From positions 1 through 48,354 of the forward strand of contig JAUQPW010000037.1 of NCBI GenBank assembly GCA_030550175.1: DNA of 48,354 nt, in the 5' to 3' direction. This document shows positions 9,463 to 18,069 of the stretch, in pieces. Both the position numbers and the translations under genes were made by a program. This DNA comes from a bacterium. GTDB lineage: Bacteria; Moduliflexota; Moduliflexia; Moduliflexales; JAUQPW01. The notes under the pieces are model-generated. The model ran no database searches and had not been told where the DNA came from. It saw only the letters and a list, made by a program, of their open reading frames with translations. How positions within the stretch are numbered: the first letter of the stretch is position 1; the number at the start of each line of letters is the position of its first letter.

Positions 9463-9531
9463 GGTACGGTGTACTGAGTACCAGGTGGAAAAAATTCAGT
9501 ACCCGGCACTCATTACCCAGTACTCAGTACC
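9463..9531. repeat. Heptad-word inverted repeat at the hisC/aroF junction
   Basis: The left arm contains GTACTGAGTACC and the right arm CAGTACT, CAGTACC. The arms are complementary and 7-bp periodic. The right arm runs into the end of hisC and encodes its last residues and stop. The left arm is the aroF leader. Confidence 0.65.
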
Positions 9532-10619
9532 TTTTTCAGAGCTTCAATAAATCGTTCATTCTCTTGTTCTGTTCCAATGGTGACCCGCAGGTGATTAGGG
9601 AAACCATATCCCTTTACTGGTCGTACGATTACGCCATATCGCAATAGTTTCTCATAAATGGGTCCTGCATCTTGCCCTACATCTAGTAAGATGAAATTGG
9701 CTTCCGAAGGAACATAGGAAAGTCCCATTTCCTCAAACTTTTTATAAAGGTACTGTTTACCCAACCGATTAATCTCCCGACACTTCTCAACATGTTCCCG
9801 ATCGTCAATGGCAGCCAGAGCAGCAGCCTGAGCCACAGAATTCACATTAAAGGGCTCTCGAACTCGGTTCATAACCTCCACAAATTCCGCCGGGGCAATT
9901 CCATATCCTATGCGCAAACCTGCCAGGCCATAAATTTTAGAGAAGGTTTTAAAAATGACTATCTGTCTCCCTTCCCTCAGATATTTTAAACTGTCGGGAT
10001 AATCAGGAGCTTCCACATATTCATCGTAGGCTTCATCCATAGCCACGATGACCCGTTCAGGAATACTGTTCATAAATTTATCAAACAACTCTTGACCGAC
10101 CATGGTTCCTGTAGGATTGTTGGGATTTGCAATGAAAACCATTTTGGTTTTAGGAGTTATGGCTGCCGCCATAGCCAGTACATCATGGGTGTAATTCTTC
10201 ATAGGGACGAAAGTCCCTTTTCCACCGATGGCCTGCAAGACCAGGGGATAAACCACGAAGGCATGCTTTGAGATAACGGCCTCATCCCCGGGTTGGAGGA
10301 AGGTTCGCATCAAGATTTCAATGACTTCATTGGAACCATTTCCTAAAATGATCTGATCCGGACTCACCCGGTGTTTTTGGGCCAACTTCTGTTTTAAATA
10401 AAATCCGCTCCCTTCGGGATACCGATGGATCTCATGCAACATGCGAGAGATGGCCTCCAGGGCTTTGGGTGAAGGACCGATAGGATTCTCATTAGAAGCT
10501 AACTTAATCGAGTCTTTAATCCCCAACTCCCGCTCCAATTCCTCAATGGGTTTCCCGGGTACGTAAGGAACTAGAGTACGAATATGCTCCGGAACTAACG
10601 AAGTAATATCTATACTCAC
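9513..10619 (-). CDS. hisC: Histidinol-phosphate / aromatic aminotransferase
   Basis: PLP-dependent class I/II aminotransferase of the HisC family, 368 residues. It has LASNENPIGPSPKA at the N-terminus, NPNNPTG, and the PLP lysine in FKTFSKIYGLAGLRIGYG. The start is a GTG at 10619 (MSIDITSLVPEHIRTL). It sits between pheA and aroF with no other his genes in the window, so it probably serves phenylalanine/tyrosine transamination, as HisC homologues in similar aromatic clusters do; histidinol phosphate could also be a substrate. The last codons come from a junction repeat. Confidence 0.88.
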   Translation of the reverse strand: MSIDITSLVPEHIRTLVPYVPGKPIEELERELGIKDSIKLASNENPIGPSPKALEAISRMLHEIHRYPEGSGFYLKQKLAQKHRVSPDQIILGNGSNEVIEILMRTFLQPGDEAVISKHAFVVYPLVLQAIGGKGTFVPMKNYTHDVLAMAAAITPKTKMVFIANPNNPTGTMVGQELFDKFMNSIPERVIVAMDEAYDEYVEAPDYPDSLKYLREGRQIVIFKTFSKIYGLAGLRIGYGIAPAEFVEVMNRVREPFNVNSVAQAAALAAIDDREHVEKCREINRLGKQYLYKKFEEMGLSYVPSEANFILLDVGQDAGPIYEKLLRYGVIVRPVKGYGFPNHLRVTIGTEQENERFIEALKKVLSTG

Positions 10620-10627
10620 AAAAATAA

Positions 10628-10696
10628 GAAGTCAGGAGTCAGAAGCCAGGAGTCAAAAGCTCTCCTTCCAATTCCTGACTTCTGATTCCTGACTCC
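10628..10696. repeat. Heptad-word inverted repeat between pheA and hisC
   Basis: The left arm steps AGTCAGG, AGTCAGA and on; the right arm has CTGACTTCTGATTCCTGACT. The two arms are reverse complements with a few mismatches around a central spacer, and the period is 7 bp. It fills the whole gap between the two genes. Confidence 0.7.
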
Positions 10697-10699
10697 TTT

Positions 10700-11800
10700 T
10701 TAGGTTTTCGTAGCTGCTTTTGGATAAGATCCCAGGATTTTTAAAAAGATCGTTTCTTTTTCCAATTTCTGAAGGGCATGCTTGATGTTTTCATCCTCCA
10801 GGTGACCTTCAAAATCCAGGAAAAAGTAATAATCCCAGGCTTTGTGTCTGGAAGGCCGCGATTCAATTTTAGTCAGATTAATATTATTTTTAGCAAAAAT
10901 GCCGAGAATCTCAAACAAAATTCCTACACGATCCTTCACGGAAAAAATGATGGAAGTTTTATCGGAACCTGTTTTTTCCCTGATTTTATTTCCAATGACT
11001 AAGAACCGGGTGAGATTATTCGGATTATCCTGAATATTTCCCCGAATAATTCTCAAATTGTATAGTTCGGCTGCCAGCTTGCTGGCAATAGCGCCGCAGG
11101 ATGGATCTTCACTGGCTATTTCCGCCGCTTTGGAGGTACTTTCCACCTCTATCAGGGGAATAGCAGGAACATTTCGTTCTAACCAGTCCCGACACTGAGC
11201 CAGGGCCTGGGGATGGGAACAGATTCTCCGGATCTTGTCCAGTTCCCCCGTTTTAGAAAGAAGGTTCTGGGAGATTTCCAATCGGATTTCTCCGCAGATT
11301 TTCAAGGGAGATTCTATAAAAAGATCCAATGTATGGGTTACAACCCCTTCGGTGGAATTTTCTATAGGAACCACTCCAAAGTCAGCTTCTTTGACCTCGA
11401 CCAGTCTAAAAACTTGTTTGATACTTTCCGCTGGAATATATTGGGCCGAAAAGCCGAAATATTCCATACAGGCCTGATGGGTAAATGTCGCCTTTGGTCC
11501 CAGATAAGTTACCCGAACAGGTTTTTCCAGAGCCAGGGAGGCCGATAAAATCTCTTTGAAGATATTCCGAATGGCTTCATTGGGAAAAACCCCTGGATTT
11601 AATTTTTCTAATCTTTCATAAATTTCCCGCTCCCGCTCCGGTGCATACCAATCCCAATTTGCTTTTCTTTTGAGTTCCCCGACTCGAATGACCATTTCTG
11701 CCCGTTTGGTTAGCAGGGTAAGGATTTCGTTATCGATTTTATCAATTTCTTTGCGCAGATTTATAATTTCATCCATGGATTTTCTAATCACTCCCATCAT
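10700..11800 (-). CDS. pheA: Bifunctional chorismate mutase / prephenate dehydratase (P-protein)
   Basis: Converts chorismate to prephenate and then phenylpyruvate. Domains in order: AroQ-type chorismate mutase (about residues 10-95, LRKEIDKIDNEILTLLTKRA), prephenate dehydratase (about 97-275, VTYLGPKATFTHQA to NNLTRFLVIG) and a C-terminal ACT domain (about 285-360) with the phenylalanine-binding ESRPSRHKAWDYYFFLDF. The ACT domain suggests feedback inhibition by phenylalanine. Two starts are possible: 11800 without a ribosome binding site, or the ATG at 11776 (MDEIINLR) with GGGAG about 14 bases upstream, which matches family N-termini better. It is the first gene of the aromatic supercluster. 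Confidence 0.95.
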   Translation of the reverse strand: MMGVIRKSMDEIINLRKEIDKIDNEILTLLTKRAEMVIRVGELKRKANWDWYAPEREREIYERLEKLNPGVFPNEAIRNIFKEILSASLALEKPVRVTYLGPKATFTHQACMEYFGFSAQYIPAESIKQVFRLVEVKEADFGVVPIENSTEGVVTHTLDLFIESPLKICGEIRLEISQNLLSKTGELDKIRRICSHPQALAQCRDWLERNVPAIPLIEVESTSKAAEIASEDPSCGAIASKLAAELYNLRIIRGNIQDNPNNLTRFLVIGNKIREKTGSDKTSIIFSVKDRVGILFEILGIFAKNNINLTKIESRPSRHKAWDYYFFLDFEGHLEDENIKHALQKLEKETIFLKILGSYPKAATKT

Positions 11801-11943
11801 CTGTTAAAAGTGCTAAATTTTTATTTAAAAGAGAGTTGGGATAAAAGTCAAGGAGAAAAGAAGTTTTAAAGGAGAATTTTTTCTTGCCAAACCGGTCCGG
11901 TATCTATAGCCTGATATTCAGATCTTTTAGAAAGGAGGCCTAA

Positions 11944-12038
11944 TACTTTGTACCTCACCCCCGGCCCCGCTCCCACAGCATAGGAGAGGGGCCGGGGGTG
12001 AGGGTAGAAGGGTTATTCAAACTTAACTTTACAAAGTA
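11944..12038. repeat. REP-like palindrome with outer inverted repeat, upstream of a solute-binding protein gene
   Basis: A perfect 16-bp stem, CCTCACCCCCGGCCCC (11953-11968) and its complement (11988-12003), encloses a 19-base loop. It is bracketed by a further 9-bp inverted repeat, TACTTTGTA (11944-11952) and TACAAAGTA (12030-12038). The stem is of the widespread CCCTCACCCC...GGGGTGAGGG type. It lies in the 245-bp divergent gap between pheA and the solute-binding protein gene. Confidence 0.7.
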
Positions 12039-12045
12039 ATAATTT

Positions 12046-13335
12046 ATGTATCACACATCCATTATAACCCGCCGTCAGTTTATGAAAAAAGCCGCCGGTG
12101 CTGCCCTGGGCTTATCCAGCTTTTCTATCTTCCGACCTTCCCGGATCACGGCGGCAACTCCCGAATTGACGGTACTGAGTTGGAACCATTTTGTACCGAC
12201 TTCCGACGATAAGTTAAGGGAACAAGCCGCCAGATTTGCTAAAGAGCACGGCGTTATCGTTCGGATAGATACCATGGCCCATCTGCAAATCCCTGTTAAA
12301 TTGGCCGCAGAAATCCACGCCCAGACCGGACATGACATTGTCTGGCTATTTAGAGCTGCTCCCTGGCTTTATCGGGAACAGTTAATCGATGTAGATGAGG
12401 TCATCGAAGATCTGGGTGAAAAACAAGGAGGATGGTATCCCTTTGTTCGGGAAGCGTCCTTTGTTAGAGATTCCTGGAAAGCGGTTCCCTGGTTTTGGAT
12501 ATCTGCACCGGGATTATATCGGGAAGATCTGTTTGATCAGGCCGGACTCCAGGTTCCTCAGCGTTGGGAGGATGTTTTAAATGCCGGACGGATCTTGAAG
12601 AAAGAAGGACATCCCGTTGGAATTCCCATCAGCCAGTGTAACGATGCTATCGGTTCCTTCTGGTCTATTCTCTGGGGATTTGGGGGAAAGGTTCTGGAAC
12701 CAGACGGGAAAACCCTGGCCTTGAGTTCTCCTGAAACGGAAGCGACTCTGGCATATTATAAAAGTTTGTATGAGGAAGCCATGGAGCCGGAGGTTCTTTC
12801 CTGGGATGATGCCAGCAATAACCGATTTCTGCTGTCCGGAAAAGGTTGCTGGATCCATAATCCTATCAGTGCCTATGCAACGGCTGTGGAAAAGAAAATG
12901 GCTATTGCCGATAAAATTGGAATTCACTCGGCATTGGCCGGACCGGCAGGAAAATATGGGGTAGTGGGAACTGCCAGTTTGGGAATCTGGAAGTTTTCAA
13001 AGAATCAAGGGCTGGCTAAAACCTTTATCAAATATCTCCTGCAACCTGAAAATTACACCGAATGGATTGTGGCAAGCCGTGGATTCAACCATGGCCCCCT
13101 TCAAATGTATGAGAATCACCCTATCTGGATGGAGCATCCGAAAATGAAGATTCTGCCCGGAGAAGCTCGATTTGCCCATATCCCTGGCTGGCCTTCGCCT
13201 CCAAATGCCCATATGGAGCGGATTAATGAACTGTTCATCCTACCTAATATGGTTGCCCGGGTGGTCACGGGAACACCTATTAAAACGGCTATAACCTGGG
13301 CGGAAGAGCAGATCAGAAATGTTCTGAAGGGTTAG
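12046..13335 (+). CDS. Tat-exported ABC transporter substrate-binding protein (extracellular family 1)
   Basis: Periplasmic solute-binding protein, 429 residues. The N-terminus has a twin-arginine signal (ITRRQFMKKAAGAALGLSS) with a hydrophobic stretch and a probable cleavage near residue 37. The mature part has the family-1 fold signs: ELTVLSWNHFVPT, GHDIVWLFRA, an aromatic-rich binding region (KAVPWFWISAPGLYRED) and IGSFWSILWGFGGKVLEPDG. Such proteins usually bind sugars or sugar alcohols; the ligand is not deducible here. No permease or ATPase gene is adjacent, so it is an orphan in this window. The start keeps the whole Tat signal. Confidence 0.85.
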   Translation: MYHTSIITRRQFMKKAAGAALGLSSFSIFRPSRITAATPELTVLSWNHFVPTSDDKLREQAARFAKEHGVIVRIDTMAHLQIPVKLAAEIHAQTGHDIVWLFRAAPWLYREQLIDVDEVIEDLGEKQGGWYPFVREASFVRDSWKAVPWFWISAPGLYREDLFDQAGLQVPQRWEDVLNAGRILKKEGHPVGIPISQCNDAIGSFWSILWGFGGKVLEPDGKTLALSSPETEATLAYYKSLYEEAMEPEVLSWDDASNNRFLLSGKGCWIHNPISAYATAVEKKMAIADKIGIHSALAGPAGKYGVVGTASLGIWKFSKNQGLAKTFIKYLLQPENYTEWIVASRGFNHGPLQMYENHPIWMEHPKMKILPGEARFAHIPGWPSPPNAHMERINELFILPNMVARVVTGTPIKTAITWAEEQIRNVLKG

Positions 13336-13478
13336 AAAACTTAATCTGACTTCTTTTTAGAGACCAGGTTTTGTAAAAGCAAGGGGTAGACTGATCTTGT
13401 GATTGACAGGTCTGCGTTTAAGGACTATCTGCTACAGTATCATTTCAAATGAAAACAGGATCCAACCTACCTGGACGC

Positions 13479-13820
13479 GAACTCGATATCCTCTTTATTA
13501 CCAACCAGCACCTGGACCGTCTGAAAAAACGCATCTGAAAGGCCCGACGGACCTTCTTGGAGAGATCATCAGCCTGGATGGCTGTTCCTATGACCTATGA
13601 GCAAGAAGGTGGTACGGGAGTACTGGTTGTCAGATCAGCCTTGTAAGCGGGCAGAATTTCATCAGTTGGATAAAGATGGTCATTACTCCTTAATACCTGT
13701 TGAAGATGGGATTTTTCCGTAGTACAGTATGGAAAGGGGCTATGGCTAAAAGTTGACTGGTTATGGCAAGAACCGCTACCCCCATTGCTAACCGTACTGA
13801 AGGAATGGGGACTCATTTAA
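13479..13820 (+). pseudogene. Uma2-family (DUF820) endonuclease-like pseudogene
   Basis: Fragments in shifting frames follow the usual Uma2 order. ELDILFITNQHLDRLKK starts near 13479. A shift leads to KTHLKGPTDLLGEIIS (up to ~13590), then KVVREYWLSDQP and KDGHYSLIPVEDGIF near 13606-13710. A final shift gives KVDWLWQEPLPPLLTVLKEW, ending in TAA at 13818-13820. At least two frameshifts and one in-frame stop separate the pieces, and the N-terminal part is not recognisable. Uma2 proteins have a PD-(D/E)XK-like nuclease fold and occur in many copies in cyanobacteria and related genomes. It accounts for most of the 554-bp gap between the solute-binding protein gene and lysA. Confidence 0.7.
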
Positions 13821-13842
13821 TGGAGGATCGCTTTTAGAAGAG

Positions 13843-13875
13843 AACCTTTCCAAGATTCCGAACCCTGGAAAGGTT
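13843..13875 (-). terminator. Hairpin downstream of lysA
   Basis: A perfect 10-bp inverted repeat, AACCTTTCCA and TGGAAAGGTT, with a 13-base loop lies 15 bases past the lysA stop. On the plus strand it is followed by ACAGAGTCTTTTT, so it may also stop transcription from the left. Confidence 0.5.
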
Positions 13876-13889
13876 ACAGAGTCTTTTTC

Positions 13890-15206
13890 CTACACTTTGC
13901 GAAATTCGGGAATTTCCTCCCCTGCTATCAGATCCTCGTATCGTTCCCGCCGCCGTACAATATAAAAGGAGTCTCCGTCAACCAGAACTTCTGGAACTCG
14001 AGGTCTGGAGTTGTAATTTGAAGACATGACAAAGCCGTAAGCCCCTGCGCTCATGAGTGCCAATAATTCACCGGGTTGAACATCCGGGAGTTCGCGGTTT
14101 TTTGCCATGAAATCGCCGGATTCGCAGATGGGACCTACGACATCAGCCTTAATGAGAGGTCGCTCTCTTTTTACCACCGGAATGATCTCGTGATAGGAAC
14201 CGTACAAACTCGGACGAACCAGGTCGTTCATGGCAACATCGACAATCTTAAAGTGTTTTCCTTCATTGACTTTGTCATATAGAACCCGGGTGACCAGAAT
14301 TCCTGCATTCCCCACAATGACCCGACCCGGCTCAAAGATGAAGGTATAGGGAGCTTTTTTCATCCTGGGGACCAAAACTTCTCCCAGTTCTCTGGGATGG
14401 GGAGGAGATTCATCCCGGTACCGGATTCCCAGGCCACCTCCGATATCCATATATTTGATGTCAAGGCCCATATTTCGAACTTCTTCCACAAAGGAAAGAA
14501 GCTTCTCCAGGGCATCCAGGAAAGGTTGAATTTTGGTAATTTGAGAGCCGATATGGGAAGAAACTCCTACCACCTGGATATTTGGATAATCCTTGATGGA
14601 CTTTAACATATCCAGGGCGACCGACATGGAGATCCCGAATTTATTTTCCCGGAGTCCGGTTGAGATATAGGGATGGGTTTTCGGATCCACATCGGGATTA
14701 ATACGAGGGGAGATAGGGGCCTTCCGGTTTAATTCCCCAGCTATCCGGTCGATAAAAGCCAGTTCTTGCGGAGATTCCACGTTAAAACTCAGAATCCCTG
14801 CCTGAAGGGCCTCTTCAATTTCCTTACGGGTTTTACCGACCCCAGAAAAAACTATCTTTGAGGCGGGAATCCCGACTTTCAAACATCTGTATAACTCGCC
14901 CCCCGAAACAATATCGGCTCCAGAACCTTCGTCGGCCAGAACCTTCAAGACGGCTAAATTAGAATTTGCCTTCATGGCAAAACAAACTATATGGGGAACT
15001 TCTTGAAAAGCCGAATCAAAGGCCCGATAATGCCGGATTAGAGTTCGACGACTGTAAATGTAAACCGGAGTGCCAACCGCTTCAACAATCTTTTCAATGG
15101 GAACCTCTTCGCTATAGAGGATATTATTCTTATACTCGAAATAGTGCATATGTTTAAGGGGTGTGGGAGTATGGGGGTGGCCCATACTCCCATACTCTTC
15201 CTTCAT
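13890..15206 (-). CDS. lysA: Diaminopimelate decarboxylase
   Basis: Final step of lysine synthesis: decarboxylates meso-diaminopimelate, using PLP. The PLP lysine is in CFAMKANSNLAVLK, HIGSQI follows, then EPGRVIVGNAGILVTRV and the substrate/dimer motif CESGDFMAKNRELP. Family homology begins at MHYFEYKNNILYSEE (ATG at 15149, giving the usual ~419 residues). The upstream ATG at 15206 overlaps the stop of the lipoprotein gene (ATGA), but its extra 19 residues (GHPHTPTPLKH) are encoded by an octad repeat. Either start is possible; the upstream one could work by coupling. Order argH-lipoprotein-lysA is typical of Geobacter-like genomes. Confidence 0.94.
   Translation of the reverse strand: MKEEYGSMGHPHTPTPLKHMHYFEYKNNILYSEEVPIEKIVEAVGTPVYIYSRRTLIRHYRAFDSAFQEVPHIVCFAMKANSNLAVLKVLADEGSGADIVSGGELYRCLKVGIPASKIVFSGVGKTRKEIEEALQAGILSFNVESPQELAFIDRIAGELNRKAPISPRINPDVDPKTHPYISTGLRENKFGISMSVALDMLKSIKDYPNIQVVGVSSHIGSQITKIQPFLDALEKLLSFVEEVRNMGLDIKYMDIGGGLGIRYRDESPPHPRELGEVLVPRMKKAPYTFIFEPGRVIVGNAGILVTRVLYDKVNEGKHFKIVDVAMNDLVRPSLYGSYHEIIPVVKRERPLIKADVVGPICESGDFMAKNRELPDVQPGELLALMSAGAYGFVMSSNYNSRPRVPEVLVDGDSFYIVRRRERYEDLIAGEEIPEFRKV
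15157..15200. repeat. Octad-word inverted repeat at the lysA 5' end
   Basis: On the minus strand it steps in eights: AGTATGGG, AGTATGGG, then CCACCCCC, ATACTCCC and ACACCCCT. The first words pair with the later ones. It lies inside the longer lysA reading frame without breaking it. Confidence 0.65.
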
Positions 15207-17992
15207 TCTTCAGGTGCGGTACTGATTTCCAAAATATTTGAATCCTTGCTCTCATTGGGTGGTAAGGCATTATCCATAGCGGTCACTTTATAGTAGTAGA
15301 TTTTATTTCGTTCAACATTAAAATCCCGATAAGAAGCTTGAGGAAAGGGTTTATCGTTTAATTGAACGTAGCCATCTTCCCTGGGGATTAGTAGGCGACA
15401 GATCCCTGTTCGGGCATCGGGTAAGTACCATTTACAAAAGGTCAGAGCCAGAAGGTCTGAGGATAAATTTGATTTAGACCGTTTTCTAAATAGAATCGCC
15501 TCCGGGGTCGAGCGGTAAATATTGTACCCTATAAAATCTCTCTCTCGATTTGGGTTCCAATATAAGCGTACAGAATCTTCAAGAAAGGTACCTTTAAGTC
15601 CGGTCGGAGGGGCCGGAGGAATAAGATCCCTGGGGGTTGCCTGTACTTCCCGAGAATTAGTACTCTCATGGGGAGGATTTCCGGGCTCACTGACCGTTCT
15701 GATTACGTAATAATAGGTTTGCCCGTTTTGGAGTGGAGCGTCTGTCCACTCGGTGTCCGTGAGAAGAGTCGTATTAACGGGTTTATCCGGATATCGACCC
15801 GATGTCGTAGATCGATAAACATTATAACCTGCCAAAGATCTGAGCTTAAGACCATCCTTGGTTAAGAAAACAGGCTGCCATCGAAGAATTACCTTCCCAT
15901 CCTCAGCTTTAGCCATAACTCCAGACGGCGGAGCAGGATCTCTCGAGATTTGAACGGTAACCAGATTGGATTTATCGCTCAGCTTTCGTTTACCTAAAGT
16001 ACTGATAACATAGTACTCATACTTTGTTTGAAGCTTTATCTCGATATCCGGAAGCTGTTCTCTTTCTGAATCCCCTGTCACTTTTTTGATAAGATCTTTC
16101 AACTCCACATGGACCAATTGCCCGGTATCTATAAATTTAACCCGACCTTTTTCAATCCGAGCGGGTTCCGGGCGGTCCGGATAAATGACGGCAATTTTAA
16201 TAGGATCTAGACTCTTCTCTTTGATCGCCGGTAAGGCTTCATAGGGGACAAAGGTAGAGGCAGGTTTTGAATCTATCCTCGAGGACTGTTTGGTGAGAAC
16301 TATCTCTCGTATTTCCTGATCCGATGGAGTTGTACTGTCTTTAGAGGAAGATACCTGGGTTAAAAACTTTGGAGAAACGGTTTTACGAGGTGAAGGAGAT
16401 GAAGGGAAGGTTTTCTTATCCTGATCCGGTTTCTGTTCCTCATCTTGGAGGGACCTATCTGCAGAGGTTATGGATCCATCGGTTGGAAGATCGGAGGTTG
16501 AAGTTAAGGGTCGAATATAATCTATAAATACCTCTCGCTCACCCTTTACGGGAGGAAAAAGCAGACCGATTCGCCTGACCTTTCCGGTCCAACCCGGTAA
16601 TGTAGATAGGTTAAAGCGATAAATTACATAAGTATCCGGATGAGGAATAGAAAACTGAATCCGATTGGGTGTAACCAGGGTAGAAAAATTCCTATTATAA
16701 GAGGTATAAACCGCCGGAACATACTGCTGCTGCAAATCTAAATCCCATTGTGTAGAAGTTTCCGGCTGAAACAACAAGTAACCCTCTCCTCCCTGACTTA
16801 CTTTCATGCGAATTTCGATTTGATCGAATTCACTTGTATCTAACGCGATTCCATCCCGGGAAGTTAAGAATATGGGAGCATTTTGAGACTTCGCATAGAG
16901 AAAACCTTTAGCCGCTCCGAAGACGATAGGTTGGAGTAGGGGCAGCCGGCCGGTCGCCTGTCCCAGGGAGTCTGAGGGACCAGTAGATCCTTGAAGATCC
17001 TCGTACTGCCGTTCCCCCACGGGAATAAGCTTACAGCAAGGGGATCCTTCCACGGGTTGGGCAGACCAGCCCTCTTCATCTTCTATAAAGAGCCAGGGAG
17101 GTCGTTCATACGGCGTTGCCAATGGCTCTTTACCTTGACCGGTACGAATGTAATCGATCTCGATTTCTCGATCCTCACTTGGAGGAGATAGGGCAGTTAT
17201 TTCCCTTTTCTCCTCTTCTCCCCTTCTCCCTTTTTCCTTTTCTTTCTTTTTCCTGACTTTGATGGGTAAGAGTTCGGTTGTAAGAGTTTCCTCTGTCTGG
17301 GGTTCACGGGAATAGACCAACAACAGACCCACTTGAGTAATATTTCCTGTCCAGGCAGGGACCGTACTCATATCCAGCGTATACTCATGAAAATAAGGAT
17401 CATCGGCTATTATAAATTTCTTTTGCTTAAGAAGAGCCAGATTTGATGAATAGGTCGCAAAGGAAGTATAAACCGAAGGGACATACTCTCGATTAATATC
17501 TAAATCCCATGCCTTATCTGCTTCTGTAATAAACAGAAAATATCCTTCGAGGCTATTTCTGGCTCTTAATCGAATCCGGATATACTTTGTAGTTGTTGCA
17601 TCTATCAAAGGTTTACCTTCTTTAGAAACCATAAAAGCCCGGCTGCCTTCTCTTAATACGGTCCGCAAAATCCCTTCATGAACCTTAAAAGGGGCCAGGG
17701 ATCCTTTAGGAGTCCATCCTTCGGGATCTTTGGAAAATTCCCAGGGTGGAAAAGAGGGAATTTCCCTTCGATACACCTCAAAGGTTTTAAGGCTATGGAG
17801 CTCTCGACCCTTCGTATCCACGGTCGGGATAGTCCATTCCAGTTGAACCTGTCCATCTTGAACAACTGCGGTAAGATCTGTAATATTCGCCGGTACGACA
17901 GGTGCCGGCGCTTTCGGTGGTCCTGCCCGACCACAGCTCATATTTATTAAACTTACAAAAAATACTAAAATACCAACACGCCGTAAGTACAC
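15203..17992 (-). CDS. Large fibronectin type III lipoprotein
   Basis: Predicted lipoprotein of 929 residues. A basic-hydrophobic leader ends in NMSC (C20), a slightly unusual lipobox, followed by CGRAGPPKAP, a motif like that of the small LptM-type lipoprotein usually encoded before lysA. A fibronectin III domain starts at 33 and seems to break off at YRREIP (about 79). Its remaining strands resume around 605-692 (GRVKFIDTG, KYEYYVISTLGKR). Two complete fibronectin III domains follow (about 695-800 and 805-925). The intervening 520 residues hold two related modules (about 85-285 and 300-496), each with DLD...YVP(S/A)VYTS and PxWTG...GLL, plus a Ser/Pro linker. The start is a GTG. Function unknown; surface or periplasmic binding is likely. 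Confidence 0.8.
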   Translation of the reverse strand: MYLRRVGILVFFVSLINMSCGRAGPPKAPAPVVPANITDLTAVVQDGQVQLEWTIPTVDTKGRELHSLKTFEVYRREIPSFPPWEFSKDPEGWTPKGSLAPFKVHEGILRTVLREGSRAFMVSKEGKPLIDATTTKYIRIRLRARNSLEGYFLFITEADKAWDLDINREYVPSVYTSFATYSSNLALLKQKKFIIADDPYFHEYTLDMSTVPAWTGNITQVGLLLVYSREPQTEETLTTELLPIKVRKKKEKEKGRRGEEEKREITALSPPSEDREIEIDYIRTGQGKEPLATPYERPPWLFIEDEEGWSAQPVEGSPCCKLIPVGERQYEDLQGSTGPSDSLGQATGRLPLLQPIVFGAAKGFLYAKSQNAPIFLTSRDGIALDTSEFDQIEIRMKVSQGGEGYLLFQPETSTQWDLDLQQQYVPAVYTSYNRNFSTLVTPNRIQFSIPHPDTYVIYRFNLSTLPGWTGKVRRIGLLFPPVKGEREVFIDYIRPLTSTSDLPTDGSITSADRSLQDEEQKPDQDKKTFPSSPSPRKTVSPKFLTQVSSSKDSTTPSDQEIREIVLTKQSSRIDSKPASTFVPYEALPAIKEKSLDPIKIAVIYPDRPEPARIEKGRVKFIDTGQLVHVELKDLIKKVTGDSEREQLPDIEIKLQTKYEYYVISTLGKRKLSDKSNLVTVQISRDPAPPSGVMAKAEDGKVILRWQPVFLTKDGLKLRSLAGYNVYRSTTSGRYPDKPVNTTLLTDTEWTDAPLQNGQTYYYVIRTVSEPGNPPHESTNSREVQATPRDLIPPAPPTGLKGTFLEDSVRLYWNPNRERDFIGYNIYRSTPEAILFRKRSKSNLSSDLLALTFCKWYLPDARTGICRLLIPREDGYVQLNDKPFPQASYRDFNVERNKIYYYKVTAMDNALPPNESKDSNILEISTAPEE

Positions 17993-18069
17993 CTAAACCA
18001 AAACTAATGGGGAAACAGGAGAGCAGGAAATAGATGATGTCGTTTCCCACTCCCCCCTTTCTCCATCTT

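Noticed and set aside
9513..10619. Assignment to histidine biosynthesis only
   Set aside because: The position between pheA and aroF and the lack of other his genes make an aromatic role equally or more likely.
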